NCBI GenBank assembly: GCA_027886885.1
Contig: JAPCJP010000001.1
Coordinates: forward strand, 83,718 to 147,717
Length of the DNA: 64,000 bases
From: Nitrososphaerota archaeon
GTDB lineage: Archaea > Thermoproteota > Nitrososphaeria > Nitrososphaerales > Gagatemarchaeaceae
Reading direction: 5' to 3'
Positions 8,734 to 17,342 of the stretch are shown piece by piece (within the stretch, counting starts at the first letter, position 1; the number at the start of each line of letters is the position of its first letter). The notes beneath the pieces were generated by a model that saw nothing but the letters and a program-made list of their open reading frames with translations, was not told the origin of the DNA and ran no database searches. Both the position numbers and the translations under genes were made by a program.

Positions 8734-9576
8734 ATGAAGGAGATAGTCGTCCGGCCACTCGCCACACCTGCGGAGTTCGTCGGGGCCGAGGAGGTTCAGC
8801 TCTCCGCCTGGGGCGAGAACGAACGAGCGGTGACACCCAAGGAGATTATGATCGCAGTTCACGACAATGGAGGAGTGGTCCTCGGAGCCTTCGAAGGCAG
8901 GAAGACGGTGGGCTTCGCCATACTCCTCCCCGGCTACAACGGGAAAGATGTCTACATGTACTCGCACATGACGGGGGTCCTGAAAGAGTACCAATCGAGA
9001 GGCGTCGGCTACATGCTCAAGCAGAAGCAGCGCGAGTTTGCACTTGCCCATGGCTTCGACCGAATCGCATGGACCTTCGACCCCATGATAGCGAGGAACG
9101 CGCACTTCAACTTCGGGAAGCTGGGCGTGGTCTGCAGGAACTACATCGTCGATTACTACGGCCCCATGAAGGATCCCGTCAATCGCGGGCTGCCCACCGA
9201 CCGGTTCCTGGTCGAGTGGTTCATAGAGCCCCGGTGGCAGCGAAAGGTCCGGGCCTATGCCAAGGAGCCCATCGCCACGGCGTACTCTGTGATCGACAGG
9301 AGGGGCGAGGAGCCCTATCCCGTCTGTGAGGACTGGCAGATCGACCTCAAGGCGGAGCGCGCCCTGGTTGACATCCCGAGGGAAATCGCCGCGCTGAAGG
9401 CGAGGGACCTGAAGGCCGCCCAGCGGTGGAGGAAAGCGACGAGGGAGATCTTCCACACCTATTTTTCGGCCGGCTTTACAGCGGTGGCCCTCCTCGAGAA
9501 AAAGGACCGGTTCAGGTACCTGCTCATGAAGGCCGACTTCCCGCGCGGGACCTTCCCGCCCCGAGCCATGGAGTAG
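8734..9576 (+). CDS. GNAT-family N-acyltransferase (COG3375-like)
   Basis: The 280 aa protein opens with MKEIVVRPLATPAEF, followed by VFG/VLGAFEGRKTVGFAILLP, and the acetyl-CoA pyrophosphate loop region TGVLKEYQSRGVGYMLKQKQREFA (about residues 85-108 of this start). The rest resembles the predicted acyltransferase family that often sits beside NSAR-type enolases and in some bacteria acts as a succinyl-CoA-dependent N-succinyltransferase. I chose the ATG at 8734 because the frame upstream to an ATG at 8668 encodes an Arg/Pro-rich stretch that looks unconserved. However, the TATA-like element at 8630-8641 would fit a leaderless start at 8668. Confidence 0.8.
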   Translation: MKEIVVRPLATPAEFVGAEEVQLSAWGENERAVTPKEIMIAVHDNGGVVLGAFEGRKTVGFAILLPGYNGKDVYMYSHMTGVLKEYQSRGVGYMLKQKQREFALAHGFDRIAWTFDPMIARNAHFNFGKLGVVCRNYIVDYYGPMKDPVNRGLPTDRFLVEWFIEPRWQRKVRAYAKEPIATAYSVIDRRGEEPYPVCEDWQIDLKAERALVDIPREIAALKARDLKAAQRWRKATREIFHTYFSAGFTAVALLEKKDRFRYLLMKADFPRGTFPPRAME

Positions 9577-9639
9577 TCGACGTCTGGCCACCGAGCAAGA
9601 GTTTTATCGCCATCGAGGAAGGGAGGGCCGAACCGCAGT

Positions 9640-10398
9640 TTGCAGATAGATCTCACCGGCAAGGTAGGACTCGTCACGGGCGCAGGCAGGGGGATCGGGA
9701 AGGCGATAGCGGTGGCGATGGCCCGGGCGGGAGCCGACATGATCCCCGTCGATGTGGACATCAACACGCTCAAGGGCACGACAGTAGAGATCTCGCAGCT
9801 CGGGAGGAAATCGACCGGCTTCCAGGTGGAAGTCTCGCGTCTTCGCGAGGTCGAGGACGTCGTCAGCAAGGCCGTGGGTTTTCAGGGCAAGATCGATATC
9901 TTGGTGAACAATGCCGGGGTGGTCATCCGCAAACCAATGGAGGAGTATTCGGAAGCGGACTGGGATAGCGTGATCAACACGAACCTGAAGGGCACATTCA
10001 ACTTCAGCCAGGCCGTCGGGCGCCAGATGGTCAAGCAGGGGACCGGCGGTCGCATAATCAACATATCATCCATCTTCGGGCTCGTGGCGCTCCCGCCCAG
10101 GGCCTCTTACTCCGCTAGCAAGGGCGCGATCGTCTCCCTGACGAGGGACCTGGCAGCCGAGTGGGCGAAGCACAAGATCACAGTGAACGCCATCTGCCCG
10201 GGCTGGACAAAGACAGAGATGACCGCCAACTACTTCGCCCAGGAGGACGTGAGCAAGTTCCTGCTGGAGAGGATTCCTCTCGGGAGGTTCGCGGAACCGG
10301 AGGAGATAGCCAACCTTGCAATGTTCCTCGCCTCGGACTACTCGAGCTACATCACCGGACAGGGGATTCCAGTGGACGGCGGATGGACTGCCCTGTAG
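9640..10398 (+). CDS. Short-chain dehydrogenase/reductase (canonical)
   Basis: This 252 aa classical SDR shows the cofactor loop VTGAGRGIGKA (about 13-23), NNAG (about 90), a Ser in ISSIFG, the YSASK catalytic pair, and a C-terminal YITGQGIPVDGGWT. An Asp (PVDVD) after the second strand suggests NAD rather than NADP. Family members reduce oxo groups of sugars, polyols or acyl chains; the substrate is not determinable. The start is TTG, preceded by GGGAGGG. A TATA-like AGTTTTATC lies about 35 bases upstream, so it probably has its own promoter. Confidence 0.85.
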   Translation: MQIDLTGKVGLVTGAGRGIGKAIAVAMARAGADMIPVDVDINTLKGTTVEISQLGRKSTGFQVEVSRLREVEDVVSKAVGFQGKIDILVNNAGVVIRKPMEEYSEADWDSVINTNLKGTFNFSQAVGRQMVKQGTGGRIINISSIFGLVALPPRASYSASKGAIVSLTRDLAAEWAKHKITVNAICPGWTKTEMTANYFAQEDVSKFLLERIPLGRFAEPEEIANLAMFLASDYSSYITGQGIPVDGGWTAL

Positions 10399-10458
10399 TC
10401 GACAAGGGTTCCTCAATCAACATCTTCTTATCGCCAGCAGGATGGATGCGCGGGCATC

Positions 10459-11250
10459 ATGGCACTGGATTTTGGTCTGAAGGGTCAGAGGGTTCTAGTA
10501 ACTGCTTCCAGCAGCGGGATAGGCTATGGGGCCGCCCAGGCTTTCCTGCAGGAGGGGGCCCGCGTTGTCATCAACTCGTCCAACGCCGAGAAGCTCGCGA
10601 ACGCCAGGTCCAAGCTCGCCCCCCTCGGGGAGGTCCACGCCGTGACAGGGAACCTTGGCTCCAAGGAGGACCTGGACCACCTCGTGAAAGAGTCCCTCTC
10701 TGACCTGGGCGGGATCGATGTGCTCGTCTACGTCACCGGTTCGCCGAAGCCCGGACGGTTCATGGACTTCTCCTACGAAGACTGGAGGAGCGCCTCGGAC
10801 CTCCTGGTGGTGAGCCCGGCCTATCTCGCAAAGCTCGTCGCTGACCAGATGATAAAGTCCGGCACGGGTGGCCGGATGGTCTTCCTGTCTTCTTGGGTCA
10901 TCAAGGAACCGTTGCTGACCATCGCCCTCTCCAGTGTCTGCAGGACCACTTTGCTCTCCCTGGTGAGGACCCTGAGCCGGGAGCTGGGGCCAAGGAAGGT
11001 CAGGGTCAACGGGATCTTGCCCGGTTACATCAGGACGGGAAGGATCGACCAGCTCGCGCAGAACGCGGCGAAGACGCGGGGGATCAAAGCCGAGGAGTGG
11101 GTCAGGGAGATTGAGAACGAGATTCCCATGGGGCGCATCGGCACGACGAGCGAGCTATCGAATGCCATCCTCTTCCTTAGCAGCGAGCTCTCCTCATACA
11201 TCTCCGGAGTCTCCCTGCCGGTCGACGGGGCTCTCCTTAGGTCGATCTAG
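10459..11250 (+). CDS. Divergent short-chain dehydrogenase-like protein lacking the Tyr/Lys pair
   Basis: This 263 aa protein has the SDR fold signals VTASSSGIGYGAAQ near residues 15-28, NGILPGYIRTGR and YISGVSLPVDGAL. At the active site, where YxxxK is expected, the sequence is ALSSVCRTTLL, placing Ser158 and Arg162 in those positions, and NNAG is replaced by YVTGSP. A known SDR subgroup annotated as 3-oxoacyl-ACP-reductase-like shares this deviation, and its activity is unclear. It follows the canonical SDR by 60 bases on the same strand and ends tail-to-tail with the M20 peptidase gene, sharing a CTAG. Confidence 0.8.
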   Translation: MALDFGLKGQRVLVTASSSGIGYGAAQAFLQEGARVVINSSNAEKLANARSKLAPLGEVHAVTGNLGSKEDLDHLVKESLSDLGGIDVLVYVTGSPKPGRFMDFSYEDWRSASDLLVVSPAYLAKLVADQMIKSGTGGRMVFLSSWVIKEPLLTIALSSVCRTTLLSLVRTLSRELGPRKVRVNGILPGYIRTGRIDQLAQNAAKTRGIKAEEWVREIENEIPMGRIGTTSELSNAILFLSSELSSYISGVSLPVDGALLRSI

Positions 11251-12623
11251 GACGGCGTGACCCGGGAGAGGCTCTCGAGGACCGCGGCTGCGGTCCTTAT
11301 GCCGCGGAGGAAGTTTTCCACCTTCAGATTCTCGTTTGGCCCGTGGTTCCCCTCGTCGATGTTCGCGTAGGGAACGATTATCGATGGCACGCCAAGCTCC
11401 CGGGTGAACGCCGAGTCGGGAAGCGTGGCGCCGAGGGACGGATAGATCACCGGTTCCATCTTCGTCGCGTCCTTCACAGCGGACGCGATTGGCGCCGCGA
11501 AGGGGCTATCGAGGCTGGTCCGGGACGGGAGGGATGAGCTCATCTTCGTGATCAGAACGCCTGGCGAGTGTAGGCGAACGTGCCTCACGAGCTTCCTGTA
11601 GATGTCCTCCGGGTCCTGGTCGGGTACGAGGCGCATGTCCATCTTCACGGAGGCGCTCGCTGGGATCACGGTCTTCGACCCCTTTCCGGTGTAGCCGCCA
11701 TAGATGCCGCAGATGTTCAAGGTAGGTTCAGCCATCAGCTTTTCGTAGAAGCGCTGCCCGGCGGGTAGCTGGGAGGGTTTCAGGCCGAGGCTTGCGGCTA
11801 CGGAAGCCCGGTTCAGAGGTATCCTTGCGAAGGCCGCCTTATCAGACCTGGTGGGTCTCTTCACGTCGTCATAGAACCCCTTTATCGCGACCCTACCGTT
11901 CCTGTCTCTCATGCCCTCGAGCAGCTTCACCAGGTCCCAGGCCGGGTTGGGGACCGGTCCGCCCCAGTTCCCCGAGTGCAGGTCCCTCTTGGCCCCTCTC
12001 GCCGTCAGCTCCACGTAGAGTAGACCCCTGACGCCGAACACGAGCATCGGCCTCCCGCTCTCGTGGACTGGCCCGTCAGAGGTATAGACCAAGTCCGCCT
12101 TCAGAAGGTCCTTGTGGGTCTTCACGAAGCCTTCCAGGTTCGGCGACCCGTTCTCCTCCTCTCCTTCGAAGATGCACTTGACGTTGACCGGAAGCTCGCC
12201 TCCCCTGAAATCCTTCAGGGCTTTGATGCCCATGAGCTGGGCGTAGAGCTGGCCCTTGTTGTCCCCCGCGCCCCTGGCATAGATCCTGCCTTCACGGATC
12301 GTGGGCTTGAAGGGTTCGCTCACCCAGGCGTCAAGGGGCTCGACGGGCTGGACGTCATAGTGGCCATAGATGAGGACGGTCGGCCTGTTTCTCGCGTTGC
12401 TCGAGATCTCTCCGAAGATGAAGGGATGGCCAGCGCTCTGGATCACCTGCGTCCTGAAGCCGATCTCTTCCATCCTCCGCTGAAGGAGCGAGCTCATCTC
12501 CTTGATGCCGATTCCGAGCGTGCTTATGGAGGGCTGTGATAGCATCTCGAAGAGACCTTCGAGGTACTCGTCCAAGTTCGCATCGATGCGCGCATACACT
12601 TCCTCTAGTCCCAGGGAACGCAA
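11247..12623 (-). CDS. M20-family metallopeptidase (carnosine dipeptidase / desuccinylase-like)
   Basis: The 458 aa protein has the dizinc ligand motifs of the M20 family: YGHYDVQPVE, the bridging Asp in RGAGDNKGQ, the catalytic Glu pair in FEGEEENGS, and YTSDGP, followed by the dimerisation lid domain and a C-terminal His in DEGNHGPNEN. Members hydrolyse dipeptides or N-acyl amino acids. Given the enolase and GNAT genes close by, an N-acyl-amino-acid hydrolase is possible but not shown. A TATA-like CTTATTC element on the minus strand at about 12650-12660 is correctly spaced for a leaderless start. Confidence 0.88.
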   Translation of the reverse strand: MRSLGLEEVYARIDANLDEYLEGLFEMLSQPSISTLGIGIKEMSSLLQRRMEEIGFRTQVIQSAGHPFIFGEISSNARNRPTVLIYGHYDVQPVEPLDAWVSEPFKPTIREGRIYARGAGDNKGQLYAQLMGIKALKDFRGGELPVNVKCIFEGEEENGSPNLEGFVKTHKDLLKADLVYTSDGPVHESGRPMLVFGVRGLLYVELTARGAKRDLHSGNWGGPVPNPAWDLVKLLEGMRDRNGRVAIKGFYDDVKRPTRSDKAAFARIPLNRASVAASLGLKPSQLPAGQRFYEKLMAEPTLNICGIYGGYTGKGSKTVIPASASVKMDMRLVPDQDPEDIYRKLVRHVRLHSPGVLITKMSSSLPSRTSLDSPFAAPIASAVKDATKMEPVIYPSLGATLPDSAFTRELGVPSIIVPYANIDEGNHGPNENLKVENFLRGIRTAAAVLESLSRVTPS

Positions 12624-12688
12624 AGTTAACGGCCAGAAATCGCGCCTGTTTGAGAATAAGAAGCTTTCAGGGCAAAGCGCTCCGCATC

Positions 12689-12699
12689 GTTAATATTCC
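12689..12699 (+). promoter_or_regulatory. TATA-like promoter of pyrBI
   Basis: GTTAATATTCC lies 27-37 bases ahead of the pyrB start at 12726/12729, the spacing expected for an archaeal TATA box with a leaderless or nearly leaderless transcript. Confidence 0.55.
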
Positions 12700-12725
12700 A
12701 TCCCGCAGGAGCCCATTGGGTCGAT

Positions 12726-13664
12726 GTGATGGGTCGGGATGCCTGGTACGGCAGGGACGTCCTTAGCATCCTCGACTTTTCCCGTGCAGACCTTGAGCTC
12801 CTCTTCGACTCTGCAGATTCCATCGTTGACCAGCCCGTGCGCACGAAAAAGAGCCTCGCCGGTAAGATCGTCGCCACCGCCTTCTTCGAGCCAAGCACGC
12901 GGACCCGCTTGAGCTTCAGTGCGGCGGCGCTCAAGCTGGGGGCTGATGTGATAGACCTCTCCCCAGACGTTTCTTCTCTCCTAAAGGGGGAGAGTCTCTC
13001 CGACACGATGAGGATGCTCGACGGATACGCGGACCTCATAGCCATGCGACACCCCTCCGAAGGTGCCGCGCTCCTAGCCTCCGAGGTGGCGTCGGTCCCG
13101 ATTGTCAACGGCGGGGACGGCTCGCAGCACCACCCCTCCCAGGCCATGCTCGACCTCTTCACCGTCAAGAGATTGAAGGGGAGGATAGACGGGCTGAACT
13201 ACGCCGTCCTGGGCGACATACGCTACGCGCGCAGCGCTGCGTCCTTCCTCTACGGGCTAGCCCGGTACAAGCCCGGGAAGGTCAGCCTGGTCTCGCCCGA
13301 GAGCCTCCGTCCCCGGAACGAGGTCAAGGACACCATCAAGAAGGTCGGGCTCAAGACGGAACAGCACGACGACCTCGAGAGTATTATCGCCGACGTCGAT
13401 GTCATCTACATGACGAGGATTCAGAAGGAGCGTTTCCCCGACCCGAACGAGTACGAGAAGGTGAAGGGGAGCTACAGGATCACAAAGGGCAGCTTGGCGA
13501 ACGCGAAGAAGGGGAGCATAGTCCTCCACGCCCTCCCGCGTACCAACGAACTCGCCTACGAGGTCGACTCGCTCCCGAACGCCGCCTACATGAAGCAGGC
13601 CCGCTTTGGCGTCCCGGTCAGGATGGCGCTCCTCGACCTCGTCCTTGGAGGGGCGAAGAAGTGA
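12726..13664 (+). CDS. pyrB: Aspartate carbamoyltransferase catalytic chain
   Basis: It transfers the carbamoyl group to aspartate in the second step of pyrimidine synthesis. The 312 aa protein has the carbamoyl-phosphate loop FFEPSTRTRLSF (about residues 56-67), the GDGSQHHPSQAMLD active-site motif, the later YMTRIQKERF loop and the HALPR segment. The start is GTG at 12726 or ATG at 12729. The stop overlaps the pyrI GTG start by 4 bases, giving coupled synthesis of the two chains that assemble into the dodecameric allosteric enzyme. Confidence 0.96.
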   Translation: MMGRDAWYGRDVLSILDFSRADLELLFDSADSIVDQPVRTKKSLAGKIVATAFFEPSTRTRLSFSAAALKLGADVIDLSPDVSSLLKGESLSDTMRMLDGYADLIAMRHPSEGAALLASEVASVPIVNGGDGSQHHPSQAMLDLFTVKRLKGRIDGLNYAVLGDIRYARSAASFLYGLARYKPGKVSLVSPESLRPRNEVKDTIKKVGLKTEQHDDLESIIADVDVIYMTRIQKERFPDPNEYEKVKGSYRITKGSLANAKKGSIVLHALPRTNELAYEVDSLPNAAYMKQARFGVPVRMALLDLVLGGAKK

Positions 13665-14137
13665 ACGACAAGGAAACGATGCTGGTCCAGAAGATAAGCG
13701 ACGGTACCGTCATCGACCACGTCTCCGCCGGCAAGGCCCTCTCAGTGCTCCGTCTCCTTGGAAATCCCCAGAACAGGGAGGGGGTGACCGTGGCTCTGGT
13801 GATGAACGTGGGGAGTTCGAAGATGGGCCGCAAGGACATCCTCAAGGTGGAAGGGGTCGAGCTGACCGATGACCAGGTCCAGAAGCTCGCTCTGATCGCG
13901 CCCCTCGCCAGCGTGAACATCATCCGCTCCTACAGGGTCCTCGAAAAGAAGAACGCGGTCCCGCCAAAGACCGTGCGGGGCGTCTTGAGCTGCACCGGGG
14001 CGACGTGCGTCTCCGTCCGCGAGAAGGATTCGATCTCATCCGTCTTCACCATGGCCAGTTCATCTCCTCTCACCTACAGGTGCAAGTACTGCGGAAGAGA
14101 CCTCAACGAGCAGGAGATTGCGTCGCAGCTCGGGTAG
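13661..14137 (+). CDS. pyrI: Aspartate carbamoyltransferase regulatory chain
   Basis: This nucleotide-binding regulatory chain of ATCase is 158 aa. It has the effector domain (KISDGTVIDHVSAGKALSVLRLL at the N-terminus) and the C-terminal zinc domain with two Cys pairs, CTGATC and CKYC. The first pair is spaced C-x4-C as in the family. It starts with a GTG that overlaps the pyrB stop. Presence of PyrI implies allosteric control by nucleotides. Confidence 0.95.
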   Translation: MNDKETMLVQKISDGTVIDHVSAGKALSVLRLLGNPQNREGVTVALVMNVGSSKMGRKDILKVEGVELTDDQVQKLALIAPLASVNIIRSYRVLEKKNAVPPKTVRGVLSCTGATCVSVREKDSISSVFTMASSSPLTYRCKYCGRDLNEQEIASQLG

Positions 14138-14152
14138 AGGGAGGAGGTAGTC

Positions 14153-14629
14153 GTGACGCGAATCTTTACCACGGGGATACTCATCAGGAACGGCAAGCTC
14201 CTGATCCTAAAGCGGAAGATGGACGACGACACCTACCCGGGTCTGTGGGATTGTCCAGGAGGACACTTTGAGAAAGGCGAGTCTGCGGAAGAGTGCATGA
14301 TCCGAGAAGCGAGGGAAGAATCAGGGCTGGATGTGAAGATCCTCCGCCCGGGTCCGCTCCTCGACTACACGGACCTCTACGGGCGCGCCATCTCCGTCCC
14401 GTTCATGATCAGGTCTGATTCCGGAACGGTATCCCTCACGGAGCACTCCGAGAGCAAGTGGATTAGGCCCGAAGAGATTTCCAACTACCGCGCGGTCCCC
14501 GACCTGCTGCTCGCGCTCGAGGCTTTCGGGTTGCCAGGGGCCAAAAGCGGACCAAAAATTGGCGGGAAGAAAGCGCCTGGCGGAAGCCACAATAGACGAG
14601 GAAAGAGGATTCACTCCCTAAGCTTATAA
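14153..14629 (+). CDS. Nudix hydrolase
   Basis: The 158 aa protein contains a full Nudix box: GGHFEKGESAEECMIREA followed directly by REESGL (G-x5-E-x7-REUXEEXGU, about residues 41-64), the Mg-binding catalytic helix of hydrolases that cleave nucleoside diphosphates linked to another moiety. The substrate is unknown. The tail after about residue 135 is Gly/Lys/Arg-rich and looks disordered. The GTG start lies 15 bases after pyrI, preceded by GGGAGGAGG, a strong ribosome-binding site, so it is probably in the pyr operon. The ppdK TATA box overlaps its last codons. Confidence 0.88.
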   Translation: MTRIFTTGILIRNGKLLILKRKMDDDTYPGLWDCPGGHFEKGESAEECMIREAREESGLDVKILRPGPLLDYTDLYGRAISVPFMIRSDSGTVSLTEHSESKWIRPEEISNYRAVPDLLLALEAFGLPGAKSGPKIGGKKAPGGSHNRRGKRIHSLSL

Positions 14630-14630
14630 C
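14621..14630 (+). promoter_or_regulatory. TATA-like promoter of ppdK
   Basis: AGCTTATAAC lies 23-32 bases before the ppdK ATG and overlaps the Nudix stop codon. This separates ppdK transcription from the pyr operon. Confidence 0.55.
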
Positions 14631-14652
14631 GAATGACGCCAAAGCCGAGCTG

Positions 14653-17310
14653 ATGCAGTTAGCCAACCCCAAGCGGCTCTACTTCTTCGATGAAGGCGTC
14701 TCGGACAAGAAGCTGCTAGGAGGGAAGGGGGCTGGGCTGGCAGAGATGACGGCCTTGCGTCTGCCCGTTCCGCCGGGGTTCGTGATTACCACAGAGGTCT
14801 GCGAGGAGTTCTACAGCAATGGCGAGCGCCTGCCAGAGGGACTGATGGACTCGGTCATGGGCGCTATGAAGTCGCTGGAGGACGGGACCGGCAAGAGGTT
14901 CGGCGACCCAAAGGCGCCTCTGCTGGTCTCGGTGCGTTCGGGGAGTGCCGTCTCGATGCCCGGAATGATGGACACGATCCTCAACCTCGGCCTGAACGAC
15001 CAAATCGTCGAAGGGCTCGCTGCGCTCACTTCCGACGACCGCTTCGCCTACGACACCTACCGGCGGTTCATCCAACTCTTCGCGAAGGTCGTCCTCGGCA
15101 TAGACGAGGCGCTCTTATCAAGAGTCGTCGACGAGGAAAAGAAGGGACGGGGGGTGGCAGCGGACAGTGACCTAGACGCTGCATCGTTAAAGAGGATAGT
15201 CAGAGCGTTTGAAAGTGCTCTGGCAAAGGCGAACAAACCTCTTCCTCAGGATCCAAAGGAACAGCTCGAGATGGCGATCGAGGCGGTCTTCCGGAGCTGG
15301 AACGGGAAGAGGGCCTTGGAGTACCGCAGACAGTACAGGATCACCCCAGAGGTGGCAAAGGGAACGGCCGTCACGGTGGTCGCAATGGTCTTCGGGAACA
15401 TGGGCAACGACAGCGCCACGGGGGTGCTCTTCACCCGCGACCCCACGACCGGCGCCCGGGGGCTCTACGGTGACTTCCTGGCAAACGCCCAAGGAGAGGA
15501 CGTGGTGGCCGGGACGAGGACCCCAAAGTCGATCGCCGAGCTAAAGAAAGAGATGCCCGAACCTTACTCGACCCTGGAACGGGTCGCTGAGACTCTCGAG
15601 GAGCGCTTTGCAGAGCCACAGGACGTAGAGTTCACCATCGAGAAGGGGCGGCTCTTCATCCTGCAGACACGCGCGGCGAAGATGGGCCCGATGGGCGCCG
15701 TGAGGGCCGCGGTGGATATGGTAAGAGAGGGAAGGATAACCAAGGAGAAGGCGCTCCTCCGCATCGAGCCCGACCAGCTGGAGCAGCTCTTCCATCCCCA
15801 GGTCGACCCCAGGAAGAAAGAACTTCCAATTGCTGTGGGCGTCCCGGCCTCACCTGGCGCGGCCACGGGCAAGGTCGTCTTCGACGCCGACACGGCAGTC
15901 GAATGGACCAAGAAGGGCGAGAAGGTCATACTGGTAAGGGAAGAGACAAAGCCTGAAGATGTGCACGGGTTCTTCGCCGCGCAGGGTGTGCTGACGAGCA
16001 GGGGAGGCAAGACCTCCCACGCCGCGGTCGTGGCCAGGGGCCTTGGAAAGCCGTGCGTCGTCGGTTGCGCCGCGCTCGTAATTTACCAGCAGAGCCGCCT
16101 CCTGCTCGTGGGTGACACGAAGATAGAGGAGGGTGCGACGGTGACCATAGATGGCTCCAACGGGCGGGTCTATCCGGGAGCCGTGCGTCTCCTCCAACCG
16201 GAGCTCAAGGATGAGGTATTCGAGCTCCTCGCCTGGGCCGACGAGGTGAAGCGGCTTGGCGTATGGGCAAACGCGGACACGCCAGAATCCGCGGCGCGGG
16301 CAAGAAAGATGGGGGCGAAGGGCATCGGTCTCGCGAGGACGGAGAGGATGTTCAATGCCGAGGAGAGGCTCCCGCTCGTCGTCTCCATGATAATGGCCTC
16401 CACGGACGCTGAGAGAAAACTGTACCTCGACAGGTTGAGGCCTTTGCAGAAGCAGGATTTCAAGAAGATACTAAAGGAGATGCAGGGCCTTCCGGTAATC
16501 ATCCGACTCCTCGACCCGCCGCTCCACGAATTCCTCCCAAGGTTCGAGGACATGACGGAGAAGGTCAACAAGCTCCAGAGACACGGAGAGGAGAAGCAGT
16601 TGGTGGAAGCGAAGCGGATTCTCGACAAGGCGCGCCAGCTCTCCGAGGCGAACCCGATGCTGGGGCACAGGGGAGTAAGGTTGGGGCTGACCCATCCGGA
16701 GATCTATGAGATGCAAATGACCGCCGTGATGGAAGCCGCGGCCGAGCTCATGAACGAGGGGGTCAAAGTGATGCCTAAGATAATGACGCCTCAGGTCGCA
16801 GCCTACCAGGAGGTAAAACGAATCCGCGAGCAGTTCGATGAGGTGAAGCTGAAGGTCGAGAAGAAAGAAGGCTTGACACTCAACGTAAAGTTCGGCACGA
16901 TGATAGAGACGGTCCGAGCATGCCTCGACGCCGACGAGATCGCAAAGTACGCGGAGTTCTTCTCTTTCGGAACCAACGACCTAAGCCAGGCCACGTTCAG
17001 CTTCAGCAGGGAGGATGCCGAAGCGAAGTTCTTGCCGTTCTATCTCGAGAAAGGGATCCTTCCGGACAACCCGTTCGAGACCATCGACGACAAAGGGGTG
17101 GGGACGCTCATCCGCCTCGCCGTCGAGTCGGGCAGAAGGACTAGACCAGACCTCGAGGTAGGGATATGCGGCGAGCACGGAGGCGACCCTAGGTCGGTCT
17201 ACATCTGCCACAAAGCGAGGCTGGATTACGTTTCAGCGTCGTCCTTCAGAATCCCCGTAGCTCGACTCGCTGCCGCCCGCATCGCGCTCCAGGAGCGCGC
17301 CCGGAGCTAG
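14653..17310 (+). CDS. ppdK: Pyruvate, phosphate dikinase
   Basis: It interconverts pyruvate, ATP and phosphate with PEP, AMP and diphosphate. The 885 aa protein has all three domains: an N-terminal ATP-grasp domain (KLLGGKGAGLAEM, SVRSGSAVSMPGMMDTILNLG), the swivelling phosphohistidine domain with His456 in GGKTSHAAVVARG, and a C-terminal PEP/pyruvate barrel ending in GICGEHGG with the catalytic Cys839. The length matches the family (about 870-900 aa). In archaea it usually serves gluconeogenesis. It has its own TATA box immediately upstream. Confidence 0.97.
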   Translation: MQLANPKRLYFFDEGVSDKKLLGGKGAGLAEMTALRLPVPPGFVITTEVCEEFYSNGERLPEGLMDSVMGAMKSLEDGTGKRFGDPKAPLLVSVRSGSAVSMPGMMDTILNLGLNDQIVEGLAALTSDDRFAYDTYRRFIQLFAKVVLGIDEALLSRVVDEEKKGRGVAADSDLDAASLKRIVRAFESALAKANKPLPQDPKEQLEMAIEAVFRSWNGKRALEYRRQYRITPEVAKGTAVTVVAMVFGNMGNDSATGVLFTRDPTTGARGLYGDFLANAQGEDVVAGTRTPKSIAELKKEMPEPYSTLERVAETLEERFAEPQDVEFTIEKGRLFILQTRAAKMGPMGAVRAAVDMVREGRITKEKALLRIEPDQLEQLFHPQVDPRKKELPIAVGVPASPGAATGKVVFDADTAVEWTKKGEKVILVREETKPEDVHGFFAAQGVLTSRGGKTSHAAVVARGLGKPCVVGCAALVIYQQSRLLLVGDTKIEEGATVTIDGSNGRVYPGAVRLLQPELKDEVFELLAWADEVKRLGVWANADTPESAARARKMGAKGIGLARTERMFNAEERLPLVVSMIMASTDAERKLYLDRLRPLQKQDFKKILKEMQGLPVIIRLLDPPLHEFLPRFEDMTEKVNKLQRHGEEKQLVEAKRILDKARQLSEANPMLGHRGVRLGLTHPEIYEMQMTAVMEAAAELMNEGVKVMPKIMTPQVAAYQEVKRIREQFDEVKLKVEKKEGLTLNVKFGTMIETVRACLDADEIAKYAEFFSFGTNDLSQATFSFSREDAEAKFLPFYLEKGILPDNPFETIDDKGVGTLIRLAVESGRRTRPDLEVGICGEHGGDPRSVYICHKARLDYVSASSFRIPVARLAAARIALQERARS

Positions 17311-17342
17311 CGGCGAAGATACCCCGGGGGAGGCAGTGCGAC

